Assembly (NCBI RefSeq): GCF_042652345.1
Contig: NZ_JBHSJJ010000024.1
Location: 1-64,000, forward strand
DNA: 64,000 bases
DNA from: Negadavirga shengliensis
GTDB taxonomy: Bacteria; Bacteroidota; Bacteroidia; Cytophagales; Cyclobacteriaceae
Reading direction: 5' to 3'
How positions within the stretch are numbered: position 1 is the stretch's first letter; every line of letters begins with the position of its first letter. The notes below the pieces were generated by a model that was not told the origin of the DNA, did not search any database, and saw only the letters and a list, made by a program, of their open reading frames with translations. The position numbers and the translations under genes are program-made. Of this stretch, positions 24,492-34,233 are shown in pieces.

Positions 24492-25745
24492 ATGACAATA
24501 CTTTACACATTTTATCTGCTTTATGGATGCTTTTTCCTAAAGTTAGCCTGGATGGCTGGGGAAGGTTTGTCAGACCAGGAAGTTCCTTGGAAGATGCATG
24601 TTATAGATAGCTCGTCAAGAGGGGCTGATGGCACGAAATTGACTGATGTGAATGGCGACGGGCACGAGGATATCGTCGTGGGCTGGGAAGAAGGAGGTGT
24701 GACCAGGTTATACATTAACCCCGGGGAGCCGGATTTGGAGTGGACGTACATAGAAGTACCTTCTCCAGATGTGGAGGATGCTTTTGCAGTTGATTTGGAT
24801 GGAGATGGGTACATGGATTTGGTGACCCTTTCTGAAGGCAGTCACCAAAGAATCACTGTCCATTGGGGACCTTCGGATTGGGAATTATATTACCGATCGG
24901 AACATTGGGTTTCCCAGGATATTCCCGTAACCATAGGGATGACTCGCTGGATGTTCGGCAGACCACACCATATGGACGGAAACAACGGCATTGATTTAGT
25001 AGTTGGATCCAAAAATCCCAATGGTACCTTGGGTTGGATGGAGTCACCTTCCGATCCAAGAAACCTTGATGAGTGGCAATACCATGAATTGTCTCCGGCC
25101 GGGTGGGTGATGTCGATTGAGTTGGTGGACATGAACGGGAATGGTAATGAGGATATCCTTCTTTCCGACCGGTACGGGGAGATGACAGGGCTGAGGTGGC
25201 TGGAAAGACCGGAAACAGGAAACTTGTTTGAGCCTTGGGCCAATCATTTTATCGGTCTCCAGGAAGGAGAGCCGATGTTTTTAGGCTTCGTACCTCCACA
25301 GAACAAAGAAAACGGTCAAATTTTTTCTGCTATCATGTTACCGGATTTGGTGAGGGGGTGGGAATGTTATTTTAAAAAAGATGAAACCTGGGAAAACAAT
25401 TTTATCCCTTATCCTGTAGGCAGCGGCACCCGCGGAAAATCCGTAGCATTTGGGGACATCAATGGAGGTGGGGGTGTGGATATGGTGGCTTCTTTTGAAG
25501 GGGCCAGCGGACGATCGGGAATCATCGGGATCATAGACGTTTTCTCGGATTCTCCAAAAGTCGTGGATATCAGTGGGGCGCCAGGGGTGAAATACGATCT
25601 GGTAGTGTTGGTAGATATGGATGGGGACGGGGATTTGGATGTTCTGACTTCTGAGGAAACCGCAGAAGACGGCAGCAAGAAAGGTTTAGGGGTGATCTGG
25701 TATGAGAATCCCAAAGGCGGGAATGTTCCGGAAAAAGTAAATTAA
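24492..25745 (+). CDS. FG-GAP/VCBS-repeat secreted protein
   Basis: A 417-residue protein with an N-terminal hydrophobic signal (MTILYTFYLLYGCFFLKLAW). It is followed by several FG-GAP/VCBS-type blades with calcium-binding D-x-D/N-x-DG loops: LTDVNGDGHEDIVVGWEEGG, VDLDGDGYMDLVTL, ELVDMNGNGNEDILLSDRYG, FGDINGGGGVDMVASFEG and LVDMDGDGDLDVLTSEE. These build a seven-bladed propeller that binds calcium and probably a glycan or protein partner outside the cytoplasm. I chose ATG 24492 over the GTG at 24474 that overlaps the upstream stop. A 134-base gap to the isomerase-like gene may hold an internal promoter. A longer relative occurs at 45848. Confidence 0.85.
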   Translation: MTILYTFYLLYGCFFLKLAWMAGEGLSDQEVPWKMHVIDSSSRGADGTKLTDVNGDGHEDIVVGWEEGGVTRLYINPGEPDLEWTYIEVPSPDVEDAFAVDLDGDGYMDLVTLSEGSHQRITVHWGPSDWELYYRSEHWVSQDIPVTIGMTRWMFGRPHHMDGNNGIDLVVGSKNPNGTLGWMESPSDPRNLDEWQYHELSPAGWVMSIELVDMNGNGNEDILLSDRYGEMTGLRWLERPETGNLFEPWANHFIGLQEGEPMFLGFVPPQNKENGQIFSAIMLPDLVRGWECYFKKDETWENNFIPYPVGSGTRGKSVAFGDINGGGGVDMVASFEGASGRSGIIGIIDVFSDSPKVVDISGAPGVKYDLVVLVDMDGDGDLDVLTSEETAEDGSKKGLGVIWYENPKGGNVPEKVN

Positions 25746-25879
25746 TTCTGTTTGAAGGGCCTTAATAAGAAAAAATCAGTATAACAACCATAAAGTAACA
25801 GGGAAGAACAGGGAAGTAAATTGCCGGTTTATGGATTACTTTGTTAATGGCAAACCCTGTCGTATAAAACAACAATAAA

Positions 25880-27487
25880 ATGAGTGAAAATAAAAAAGAG
25901 GTTTATTTAGTAGCCAGTGGCGATTTAAGGCTTTCAGCGAATCAAACTTGCTGGCAGGCCCAGGAAGAGATGGAAAACGCATTGGGGCAGGTTTTGGAGG
26001 GATTGGGGTGGAAAGCAGTCCGTGCCCATGACTATGACCAAGACAAAAAGCATGGGTTCATTGATTCCCAAAAGATGGGAATGGAGGTGTTTAAAAACAT
26101 GGATCCTCATAAACCTCTGATAGTAGCAGAAAGCGTGTGGCAATATTCTCATCATGTTTTGGCAGGGTTAACGACCCACAAAGGGCCCATACTCACTTTG
26201 GCCAATTGGAGTGGGCAATGGCCCGGCCTGGTAGGCATGCTGAATTTGAACGGCTCCCTGACCAAAGCAGGCGTGACCTATTCCACCCTTTGGAGCAAGG
26301 ATTTTAAGGATGACTTTTTCATAAATGGCTTAACTGAATGGTTGAACGGAGGGAGAGTCACTCATGAGATGAGCCATGTAAGGGATTTTGCCCCCGGGGA
26401 TATTTCAGAGCGGGAACTTGAATTGGGACGATCCTTTGCCGCGGCTTTCAAAAAAGAAAAAGCCATTATGGGGGTGTTTGATGAAGGTTGTATGGGCATG
26501 TTCAATGCCATTATTCCTGACCACCTGCTGCATCCAACCGGTATTTTCAAAGAGAGACTGAGCCAGTCTACGCTATATGCTGCCATGCGCGATGTCAGCA
26601 AGGATGAGGCGCACGCCGTTTTGTATTGGCTTCAGGAAAAGGGTATGACATTCGAATGGGGCTCAGATCCCAAAACTGAATTGACCAAAGAACAAACCCT
26701 TGAACAGTGCAAGATGTACATTGCCGCACTCCGGCTGGCTGACGAGTTTGGATGTGATACCATTGGGATACAGTATCAACAAGGACTTAAGGACCTGGTA
26801 CCGGCCAGTGATTTGACCGAAGGCCTGCTCAATAATACGGAAAGACCTCCTGCTTATTCCATGAAAGGCAGGGAGCTATATGCAGGAAAGGCGTTGCCGC
26901 ACTTTAATGAAGTGGATGAGTGCGCGGGCTTGGATGGTTTGGTCACCTACCGGCTTTGGAACGAATTGGGTCTGAATGGGGACAATACACTTCATGACCT
27001 GAGATGGGGAGAACAATTTACCTCGAACAGTCTGGATGCCTTCGTATGGGTATTTTTGATATCAGGGGCGGCGCCGCCATCCCATTTTATTCACGGTTAT
27101 AAAGGAGCCAGGAGTGAAAGGCAGCCCCCCATGTATTTTGGTTTGGGGGGAGGGAGTCTTAAAGGCATCAGCCGTCCCGGGCACATCGTATGGAGTCGTG
27201 TCTATATTATGAATGACCGGCTGCACTGTGATTTGGGTGTGGGCGAGGTGGTATCCCTGCCGGAGGAGGAAACCGCCAGACGTTGGCAGATGACCACTCC
27301 CCAATGGCCAATCATGCATGCGGTGTTGGATGGGGTAAGCAGGGACCAAATGATGGCCCGTCATAAAGCGAACCATATCCAGGTGGTCTATGCGGATAGC
27401 AAAGAAAAGGCTTTGGAAGCATGCAGGATCAAAGCGGCAGCAATGCATGAACTCGGGTTAAAAGTGGCGTTTTGTGGAAACATTTAA
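25880..27487 (+). CDS. L-fucose/L-arabinose isomerase-like protein
   Basis: A 535-residue cytoplasmic protein of the fucose-isomerase-like superfamily. N-terminal Rossmann-like domain with VYLVASGDLRLSANQTCWQA and PLIVAESVWQYSHHVLAGL. Middle domain with MGVFDEGCMGMFNAIIPD and GCDTIGIQYQQGLKDLVPAS. C-terminal barrel with DEVDECAGLDGLV-like residues and RPGHIVWSRVYI. Glu in FDEGC and Asp/His residues in the later segments are candidates for the Mn2+ ligands used in ketose-aldose interconversion. No kinase or aldolase of the classical fucose pathway (FucK, FucA) lies nearby, so another sugar is possible. The end overlaps a GTG of the next frame, but the next gene probably starts 10 bases after its stop. 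Confidence 0.8.
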   Translation: MSENKKEVYLVASGDLRLSANQTCWQAQEEMENALGQVLEGLGWKAVRAHDYDQDKKHGFIDSQKMGMEVFKNMDPHKPLIVAESVWQYSHHVLAGLTTHKGPILTLANWSGQWPGLVGMLNLNGSLTKAGVTYSTLWSKDFKDDFFINGLTEWLNGGRVTHEMSHVRDFAPGDISERELELGRSFAAAFKKEKAIMGVFDEGCMGMFNAIIPDHLLHPTGIFKERLSQSTLYAAMRDVSKDEAHAVLYWLQEKGMTFEWGSDPKTELTKEQTLEQCKMYIAALRLADEFGCDTIGIQYQQGLKDLVPASDLTEGLLNNTERPPAYSMKGRELYAGKALPHFNEVDECAGLDGLVTYRLWNELGLNGDNTLHDLRWGEQFTSNSLDAFVWVFLISGAAPPSHFIHGYKGARSERQPPMYFGLGGGSLKGISRPGHIVWSRVYIMNDRLHCDLGVGEVVSLPEEETARRWQMTTPQWPIMHAVLDGVSRDQMMARHKANHIQVVYADSKEKALEACRIKAAAMHELGLKVAFCGNI

Positions 27488-27497
27488 TACCAGTCCC

Positions 27498-28658
27498 ATG
27501 AGATCTTTAGCTTGGATAATGCCTTTAATGATCCTGTCTTGTTGGTCATGCTCTTCGAGTGACTCCCGGCAGCAGACTGGAAATAGCCGGGAGCTATCCG
27601 CCAATGACATTACCGGTCACTATTATTTACCACCGCTGCAACAAGTAGGTCAGGGAGCGCTTGTCCATGCTGAACTGATTTATCAGCTGGACAACAAGCC
27701 TACCCCGCAGGTACATGCGTCTTCTTTGGTGGAAACACCGGAGGGGTTGGTGGCGGCCTTTTTTGCGGGTACGCACGAAAAGCACCCCGATGTGGGAATC
27801 CGGGTAAGCCGGCTGGAAAACGGTCAATGGACCTGGCCAGAGGAAGTGGCGAATGGTGTGCAAAATGACACACTCAGGTACCCCTGTTGGAATCCTGTGC
27901 TTTTTCGCCCGGAAGGCGGTCCCTTAATGCTGTTTTACAAGGTAGGGCCCAGCCCGACCACATGGTGGGGAATGCTGATTACATCCGGGGATGAAGGCAA
28001 AACCTGGACTTCTCCCCAAAAGCTGGGTGAGGATCCGGCAATAGGCCATTTGCTCGGGCCTATCAAAAATAAACCTGTTCAGTTGGACGATGGTATGATT
28101 GTCTGCCCGTCCAGTATAGAAATATCAGAGGACGGGGATGTACGGTGGATGGTGCATTTTGAAATCAGCCGGGATTCAGGCAAAAGCTGGGAAGTGATAG
28201 GTCCCGTCAACGACGGCATTGCGTTCGACGCCATACAACCCAGCATCCTGACCCATGAGGATGGGCGCTTGCAGGTGTTGTGCAGAACCAGACAGGATGT
28301 GATCGCAGAAAGCTGGTCGGAGGATAATGGTCGGACCTGGTCTGAAGTCAGGGCTACCTCGCTCCCCAATCCCAACTCCGGAACGGATGCCGTTACTTTA
28401 AAAGATGGGAGACATTTGCTCATTTACAATCACAGTACCAAAGAAGGGGAGGAACCTAAAGGCAGAAACATCCTTAACCTTGCCATCTCTGACAACGGAC
28501 AGGATTGGGAGCCGGTCATGACATTGGAAAATGAACCAATCAAAGCCGGGTATGCCTATCCTGCTATCATCCAATCCTCCGACGGGCTGGTGCATGTTAC
28601 CTATACTTATAACCGGGAGTCGGTGAAATACGCTGTTATTGACCCGGAAAAACTTTGA
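27498..28658 (+). CDS. Sialidase-like (BNR/Asp-box) lipoprotein
   Basis: A 386-residue protein with a lipoprotein signal (MRSLAWIMPLMILSCWSC). It is a six-bladed propeller marked by Asp boxes: SGDEGKTW, SRDSGKSW, SEDNGRTW and a weaker SDNGQDW. Upstream of the first Asp box, ASSLVETPEGLVAAFFAGTHE and YPCWNPVLFRPEGG match the exo-alpha-sialidase (GH33-like) superfamily proteins common in Bacteroidota. The catalytic Arg triad of true sialidases cannot be confirmed by eye, so it may cleave other glycosides or be a lyase relative. ATG 27498 starts the signal; the 27474 alternative is GTG. The aldolase-family gene follows after 19 bases, suggesting the two act on the same sugar. Confidence 0.82.
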   Translation: MRSLAWIMPLMILSCWSCSSSDSRQQTGNSRELSANDITGHYYLPPLQQVGQGALVHAELIYQLDNKPTPQVHASSLVETPEGLVAAFFAGTHEKHPDVGIRVSRLENGQWTWPEEVANGVQNDTLRYPCWNPVLFRPEGGPLMLFYKVGPSPTTWWGMLITSGDEGKTWTSPQKLGEDPAIGHLLGPIKNKPVQLDDGMIVCPSSIEISEDGDVRWMVHFEISRDSGKSWEVIGPVNDGIAFDAIQPSILTHEDGRLQVLCRTRQDVIAESWSEDNGRTWSEVRATSLPNPNSGTDAVTLKDGRHLLIYNHSTKEGEEPKGRNILNLAISDNGQDWEPVMTLENEPIKAGYAYPAIIQSSDGLVHVTYTYNRESVKYAVIDPEKL

Positions 28659-28677
28659 AATAATACACCATTCAAAA

Positions 28678-29646
28678 ATGACACAAAGAACTTTTATCCG
28701 GCCCCTGCAAGGGATCATACCTCCTATGATTACCCCTTTGCTGGGTGAAAATGAACTGGATATACCGGGAATTGAAAATATGGTTTCACATCTTTTGCGG
28801 GGAGGTGTCCATGGGATATTTGTATTAGGAACGACTGGAGAATGTACCAATATCTCCTATGGTTTACGCAGGGACTTGATCCGGAAAACCTGCGAGATGG
28901 TTCAGGGCCGGGTTCCTGTGTTGGTGGGTATCACGGATACTTCCGTGGAGGAAAGCATTTCCCTGGCCCAAGCCGCTCAAGCGGCAGGAGCGGATGCGGT
29001 CGTAGCCGCGCCTCCCTATTATTTCGGGTTAGGACAACCGGAACTTGAGGTTTATTTCAGGCGGCTTGCTGATGCGCTGCCCCTGCCGTTGTTTTTATAC
29101 AACATGCCTTCACATACCAAGACCATGATTTCTCAGGAAGTAGTCATGAAGCTTTCCGAGCATGATAATATCTATGGTCTGAAAGACAGTTCCGCCAACG
29201 CGGTTTATTTCAATTCGATGGTGTACGCCCTTCGGAACCGTTCTGATTTTTCTCTTTTGGTTGGGCCGGAGGAAATGATGGCCGCTTCGGTCCTTATGGG
29301 GGGGCACGGAGGAGTGAGTGGAGGTGCCAACATGTTTCCGGGTCTATATGTGGACCTCTACCAGGCAGCGAAAGACAGGGATATGGAAAAAGTCCTGGAA
29401 CTACAGGAAATGGCCATGGAGATTTCTGCCAATATTTATAATCTGGGGACCTATGGATCAAGCTACCTGAAAGGTTTAAAGGCGGCGGTTTCTTCTTTGG
29501 GCCTGTGTGACGGATATGTGGCTTCACCCATGGAATCATTTCCTGATGATCAAAAAAGGATGATCGCCCAAAAAGTCCGGTCCTTGAAAGCTTTCAAATT
29601 TTATGGAGCCGGTGCAAAAAACATAAACCCTGAATATTTTAAGTAA
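28678..29646 (+). CDS. DapA/NanA-family aldolase or dehydratase
   Basis: A 322-residue TIM-barrel enzyme of the dihydrodipicolinate synthase / N-acetylneuraminate lyase family. Signatures are LGTTGECTNIS (about 50-60, the pyruvate carboxylate-binding GTTGE), FLYNMPSHT with Tyr141, and YGLKDSSAN with Schiff-base Lys169. The C terminus is longer than in DapA (322 versus about 290). In this context (isomerase-like, sialidase-like, Na+ symporter) it more likely cleaves or dehydrates a sugar acid, such as a 2-keto-3-deoxy acid or sialic acid, than makes lysine; this is inference. ATG 28678 starts the conserved part; TTG 28639 is an unlikely alternative inside the previous gene. Confidence 0.87.
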   Translation: MTQRTFIRPLQGIIPPMITPLLGENELDIPGIENMVSHLLRGGVHGIFVLGTTGECTNISYGLRRDLIRKTCEMVQGRVPVLVGITDTSVEESISLAQAAQAAGADAVVAAPPYYFGLGQPELEVYFRRLADALPLPLFLYNMPSHTKTMISQEVVMKLSEHDNIYGLKDSSANAVYFNSMVYALRNRSDFSLLVGPEEMMAASVLMGGHGGVSGGANMFPGLYVDLYQAAKDRDMEKVLELQEMAMEISANIYNLGTYGSSYLKGLKAAVSSLGLCDGYVASPMESFPDDQKRMIAQKVRSLKAFKFYGAGAKNINPEYFK

Positions 29647-29690
29647 CGGCCGTTCTTATCTCCCTTTAACGTCATCAAAAGCATTGCTGA

Positions 29691-31181
29691 ATGAAATTAC
29701 CTTTAATAGATTTATCCGTTTTTTTACTTTATATGCTGGCCATCATTATTTTTGGGGCCTCTTTTTATTTCAAAAAAAGGTCAGCCAATGATTTTATCAC
29801 CGGAGGGGGCAGACTTCCCTCCTGGGCCATCGGGATGTCCATTTTTGCCACGTTTGTAAGCAGTATCAGTTTTCTGGCCCTTCCGGGAAATGCCTATTTG
29901 TCCAACTGGAACGGATTTGTTTTCAGTTTGTCCATTCCTCTGGCGGCCATTCTTGCTGTCAGGTTTTTTGTGCCCCTGTACCGCGGCATCAAGAGCGCTT
30001 CGGCTTACTATTTTCTGGAAACCCGCTTTGGCTCATGGGCCAGGATTTACGCCTCAATATGTTACCTGTTGACCCAGCTGGCCAGAATGGGGGCCATCAT
30101 GTACCTGTTGGCGCTGCCGATGAATGCCCTTTTTGGCTGGAGTATTCCGATGATTATCATCGTAACCGGCATAAGTGTATTGGTTTATGCTATATTGGGG
30201 GGATTTGAAGCGGTGATATGGACGGATGCTATTCAGGGAATAATTTTGATTACAGGGGCACTGGCCTGTGTGGTCATCATCCTTTTTTCCATGCCGGAAG
30301 GACCTGCACAGGTATTCACCATTGCGGCATCCGATCAGAAATTCAGCCTCGGCAGTTTTGGGTTGAGCCTCTCCGAAGCTACTTTTTGGGTGATTTTGAT
30401 CTATGGTTTGTTCATCAACCTGCAAAATTTCGGGGTGGATCAAAATTACGTGCAACGCTACCTCAGCGCCAAGACGGAAAAAGAAGCGGTTAAATCCACG
30501 CTGTTGGGAAGTTTGTTGTATGTACCGGTGTCGCTGCTTTTTTTCTTCATCGGAACAGCCCTTTATGCGTATTATCAGGCCAGGCCAGGTCTGCTTCCCG
30601 AGGATTTAGCATCAATAGAAAATGCCGATAAAATTTTCCCCTACTTCATTGTAAATGGTTTGCCGGTAGGGATGACGGGGCTGTTGATTGCTTCCATTTT
30701 TGCGGCTGGCATGAGTACCATTTCCACGAGTGTGAACAGCTCTGCCACGATTATTCTTACAGATCATTTTAAAAAATACATCCATCCAGGTCTTTCTGAA
30801 AAAGGAGAAATGCGGGTATTGGTCCTAGCTTCCTTGGCCATGGGGCTACTGAGCATTTTGGTTGCACTGGCTTTCAACGGCGTTACCAGTGCGCTGGACG
30901 CCTGGTGGGCGCTTTCTGCCATATTCAGCGGGGGGATCTTAGGATTGTTTCTTTTGGGATATATCGGCAAAAACATCAGAAGGAAATATGCTGCCATCGG
31001 GGTTGTACTCGGTGTACTGGTGATTGGTTGGATGAGTCTTTCCCCCGTGATCTTTGAAGAGGGGGCCACCTTTAGAAGTTCTTTTCATGCTAACCTGACC
31101 ATTGTTTTTGGAACGGCGGTGATTTTCCTTGTCGGCTTTTTGTGTTCTGCATTTGCCAACAAAATAAGGTCCGCGGTCTAG
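29691..31181 (+). CDS. Sodium:solute symporter (SSS family), sugar operon
   Basis: A 496-residue polytopic protein with about 13 hydrophobic segments and SSS signatures: DFITGGGRLPSWAIGMSIFA, ISFLALPGNAY, GGFEAVIWTDAIQG, NFGVDQNYVQRYLSAK and SIFAAGMSTISTSVNSSA, the last holding the Na+-site Ser/Thr residues. It is the final gene of the rightward operon, 44 bases after the aldolase-family gene, and so is the probable importer of the sugar handled there. The family includes sialic-acid, glucose and myo-inositol transporters. It converges on the topoisomerase gene with a 15-base gap. Confidence 0.92.
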   Translation: MKLPLIDLSVFLLYMLAIIIFGASFYFKKRSANDFITGGGRLPSWAIGMSIFATFVSSISFLALPGNAYLSNWNGFVFSLSIPLAAILAVRFFVPLYRGIKSASAYYFLETRFGSWARIYASICYLLTQLARMGAIMYLLALPMNALFGWSIPMIIIVTGISVLVYAILGGFEAVIWTDAIQGIILITGALACVVIILFSMPEGPAQVFTIAASDQKFSLGSFGLSLSEATFWVILIYGLFINLQNFGVDQNYVQRYLSAKTEKEAVKSTLLGSLLYVPVSLLFFFIGTALYAYYQARPGLLPEDLASIENADKIFPYFIVNGLPVGMTGLLIASIFAAGMSTISTSVNSSATIILTDHFKKYIHPGLSEKGEMRVLVLASLAMGLLSILVALAFNGVTSALDAWWALSAIFSGGILGLFLLGYIGKNIRRKYAAIGVVLGVLVIGWMSLSPVIFEEGATFRSSFHANLTIVFGTAVIFLVGFLCSAFANKIRSAV

Positions 31182-31196
31182 GCTGAATGGGTGATA

Positions 31197-32192
31197 TCAT
31201 GCTTTCAACAGCTTCATCAGCAGTTTTTCGGAAGCAGTATGCCCGTGGGCTTTGCCGCTGTCTCTGAAAGGATTGTGACGCGGGATTTCCCCAGCTTCAA
31301 TCTTGCGAAGTAAAAGCGGGTGTACATAATATCCGCGGCAGACGGTAGGCGTATTGCCCAGCTCATCGGCTACCAGCCTGATCAGTAGGTTGTCCAGTTT
31401 CTGTCTTGGCTCCTCTTCTTTGAGCTGAAGGGCTGCGGGGAACAGCTCCAAGGCCAGCCGGCTACCCACCCATGTTCGGAAATCTTTGCTGGTAAAGCCT
31501 TCCCCCATGGCTTCCGCAAGGTATTGATTGACATCATAACTGTCTACATTCTGTAGGTTTCCGTTTTCATCCCTGTAACGAAAGATTTCATAACCGGGAA
31601 GTTGTGCTACCTCCCGGATGTGTTTGATCAATGCAGGATCTTCAATGGTGACATTTTGTTCTTTTTTACTTTTTCCCTTATAATGGAAAACCAGCTCCCG
31701 GCCTTCGATGATATGTTTCCTTCTTAAAGTGGAAAGTCCGTATGTTCCATTTTGACGTGTATATTGTTGATTTCCAATGCGAATTCCCGATTCATCCAGT
31801 ATTTCTACCATCAAGGCAAGGACTTTTGATTTTGCCCAATCCTCCTGCAGGAGGTCCTTTTGGGTTTTTTTTCGCAAGGCCGGTAACCTGTTTCCAAATT
31901 CAGCCATCCTGGCAAATTTTTCCTCCTGCTGCTGTTTTTCCCACTCGGAGTGGTAAATGTACTGTTTCCGGCCTTTGGCATCCCTTCCAACGGCCTGGAT
32001 ATGCCCGTCGTCAAATTTGCAGATCATCACATCGGACCACATGGGAGGAATGACGATTTTCCTGATTCTTTTGAGAACTTTTTTGCTCTCAATTTTATTT
32101 CCGCATTCATCCAGATAGACAAAGCCACGGCCACGTCGTTTTCGGGAAATACATAGTGAAGATTCGTCGATATGTTTTATTGCAGGGTTCAT
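31197..32192 (-). CDS. DNA topoisomerase IB (poxvirus-like)
   Basis: A 331-residue type IB topoisomerase that relaxes supercoils through a 3'-phosphotyrosyl bond. An N-terminal domain with GFVYLDECGNKI and IPPMWSDVMIC is followed by the catalytic domain. RIGNQQY carries an active-site Arg (Arg138), TLRRKHI and FHYKGKSKKEQ the catalytic Lys, KDFRTWVGS the second Arg (Arg239), and TVCRGYYVHP the nucleophile, most likely Tyr289. Length equals the bacterial members (320-380). Not essential in bacteria that keep it and often transferred. Its start overlaps the end of the glucan-enzyme gene by 4 bases, so they form one unit. Confidence 0.94.
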   Translation of the reverse strand: MNPAIKHIDESSLCISRKRRGRGFVYLDECGNKIESKKVLKRIRKIVIPPMWSDVMICKFDDGHIQAVGRDAKGRKQYIYHSEWEKQQQEEKFARMAEFGNRLPALRKKTQKDLLQEDWAKSKVLALMVEILDESGIRIGNQQYTRQNGTYGLSTLRRKHIIEGRELVFHYKGKSKKEQNVTIEDPALIKHIREVAQLPGYEIFRYRDENGNLQNVDSYDVNQYLAEAMGEGFTSKDFRTWVGSRLALELFPAALQLKEEEPRQKLDNLLIRLVADELGNTPTVCRGYYVHPLLLRKIEAGEIPRHNPFRDSGKAHGHTASEKLLMKLLKA

Positions 32193-33973
32193 CTGGCCAG
32201 GATAATGCCTCCGTACTGTGGAATATCTACAAGGATAGAGTAGGGTTTTTCTTCAAACGAACGGCCTTCCGCCTCAATTTTCACCAGTTCCACTTCGGCA
32301 AAACTTTCATCGTATCCCTTCCAACCGCTGTTGAAACGGACTTGAAATGATCCATCATAAGGAATTCCGATCCTATACCCCTTATGCGTTTGGTGCGAAT
32401 AATTCAATATGATTATGACAGGTTTATGCTGATGATCATAATGAACCCTTTGGTAGGCAATGACCAAATTGTCCTGATTGAAATGCAGTACTTCGGTAAG
32501 GTTCCCGGTGAGCCCCACCATCTCATCTTTATGGCCGTTCCTAAGCCCGATTAAATCCCGATACATATCGTGAATCCCATTAAATGCCTCCAGTTTACCC
32601 CAATCCAAGGCATGGTCGATGTTAAAATAACTGTCCATCAGAAACTCTTGGCCCTGGAAAACCATGGGGATACCGGGGGCAGTGAATAAGGTGATGGCGC
32701 CTAGGGTGGACTTTTTCTTGGCATATTCCCCGTGAGCTTCCCCTGGTTGGATTTCTTCCGGAAGCCTGGAGGAGGTATTGGCCACCGAATCATGCGATTC
32801 GGTGAAAATTACCCTTTGAAAGGCATCATTATTAAATATAAAAAGAAGGGCCTCCACCACTTCCTGAAGGCTTCTCCTTTGGTCATCAATCTCCAACAGT
32901 ATCCGCTTAAGGGTATGGACAAAAGCAGTACCCCATTGTGTATGGAACCCCAGTCCGTTGTGTTTGATGGGTGTGGAAACGATGGTTTCAGATTTCAAAT
33001 CCTCGGCTATAAGTATCTTATGGGGGTACTTTTCCCTAATCTCCCCGTTGATCATCTGCAGTAATTGATATCCTTCCTCTATCTCCACTCTGTCGGTTGA
33101 AATACCCCCTTTCAAAAACCTGATAAATGCCGTGCCGTCGTACCGCAACCCGTCACAATGATAATCCTCCAGCCACATCAGGGCATTGTCCCGCAGGTAA
33201 TTCCTTACCTCCTTTCGCCCATAATCAGGCCGGTTTTCCCCCCAAGGTGTTGTGGACTTGAAATCATTATAAAAATAAATCCCTCCTTTCCCATTTTCAT
33301 ACCAACCATCAAAACGCCAGAGGTCGGTATCCCCCGGACCAAAATGGTTAAACACTACGTCCATGATGACGGCTATCCCGTGCTTGTGGGCCTCGTTGAC
33401 GAAATGACATAAGCCTTCGGGTCCCCCGTAGTCTGTTTCAATGGCAAATGGGTGAGCGGGGTTGTACCCCCAAGACTTTGCACCCGTGAATTCTGCCACC
33501 GGCATAAGCTCTATCGCATTGATGCCCAAGTCTTTTAGGTACCCAAGTTTTTCCGAGGCGGTGAAAAAATCCCCTACCTTTTCATTGTTTTTTTGCCAGA
33601 ACGTTCCAATGTGAAGCTCATAAATGACCAGTTCATTGAAAGGTTTGATTTGAAAGTCTTTGTCCTCCCATTGAAATTCCGGTTGGTATATCACGGAATT
33701 CCCGTTACTATGGGTCACTTTTTTTGCATATGGATCATTCCTAACCAGTTTTTGGTCTCCGTTATGAATCACATATTTATATTCGTCTCCCGGTTGGGGC
33801 TCTTTAAGCAGTGTAGCCCAATAGCCATCTGCTTCATGTTCCAGGGGATCAGAAGTTTCATTCCAGTCATTGAAGGTGCCGAAAACAAAAACATTGTCGG
33901 CATAAGGAGCCCATACCCGGAAGGTAACACCTTCTGTTCCCGGGACTGCCCCCATTCCATTGGAGATTTTCAT
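32189..33973 (-). CDS. GH13 alpha-glucan enzyme with CBM48 (branching-enzyme/amylase-like)
   Basis: A 594-residue protein. A CBM48-type beta domain (VTFRVWAPYADNVFVFGTFN, about 16-35) precedes a GH13 barrel: VIYELHIGTFW, VIMDVVFNHFGPGD (Asp205), DGLRYDGTA with nucleophile Asp279, LIAEDLK with acid/base Glu324, and FTESHDSVAN with Asp395. A C-terminal beta domain follows. It most resembles the GH13 group of branching enzymes and trehalohydrolases; maltogenic or branching activity cannot be separated by eye. No signal peptide is present, so it should act on cytoplasmic glycogen-like glucan. It is the first gene of the pair with topoisomerase IB (4-base overlap). No other glycogen gene is near. 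Confidence 0.88.
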   Translation of the reverse strand: MKISNGMGAVPGTEGVTFRVWAPYADNVFVFGTFNDWNETSDPLEHEADGYWATLLKEPQPGDEYKYVIHNGDQKLVRNDPYAKKVTHSNGNSVIYQPEFQWEDKDFQIKPFNELVIYELHIGTFWQKNNEKVGDFFTASEKLGYLKDLGINAIELMPVAEFTGAKSWGYNPAHPFAIETDYGGPEGLCHFVNEAHKHGIAVIMDVVFNHFGPGDTDLWRFDGWYENGKGGIYFYNDFKSTTPWGENRPDYGRKEVRNYLRDNALMWLEDYHCDGLRYDGTAFIRFLKGGISTDRVEIEEGYQLLQMINGEIREKYPHKILIAEDLKSETIVSTPIKHNGLGFHTQWGTAFVHTLKRILLEIDDQRRSLQEVVEALLFIFNNDAFQRVIFTESHDSVANTSSRLPEEIQPGEAHGEYAKKKSTLGAITLFTAPGIPMVFQGQEFLMDSYFNIDHALDWGKLEAFNGIHDMYRDLIGLRNGHKDEMVGLTGNLTEVLHFNQDNLVIAYQRVHYDHQHKPVIIILNYSHQTHKGYRIGIPYDGSFQVRFNSGWKGYDESFAEVELVKIEAEGRSFEEKPYSILVDIPQYGGIILAR

Positions 33974-34233
33974 AAAGAAAATTTTAGAAAATCGATTTCA
34001 AATCCCATGCCTAAAATTGTTGCTTGTCGTCAATACAATGATATAGCGGGATCAATAATGAGAATGTTTGCCAACAGGCTCACATAAGCGGCCGTGCCCT
34101 AGGGACAAAATGGTAGGGACTGGATGGAAAGGAAAAAGGGGTGGTCACCGGTTATCTTTTCAGATCCGGGAGCGGAAGAACACCTCCTATAAAAAAGTGT
34201 CAATGTTAACTGATTTTTCCAAATGGCTGTAAA

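Noticed and set aside
20889..31181. Complete polysaccharide-utilisation locus
   Set aside because: No SusC/SusD pair and no hybrid two-component regulator or ECF/FecR pair is present within the region, so the PUL definition is not met.
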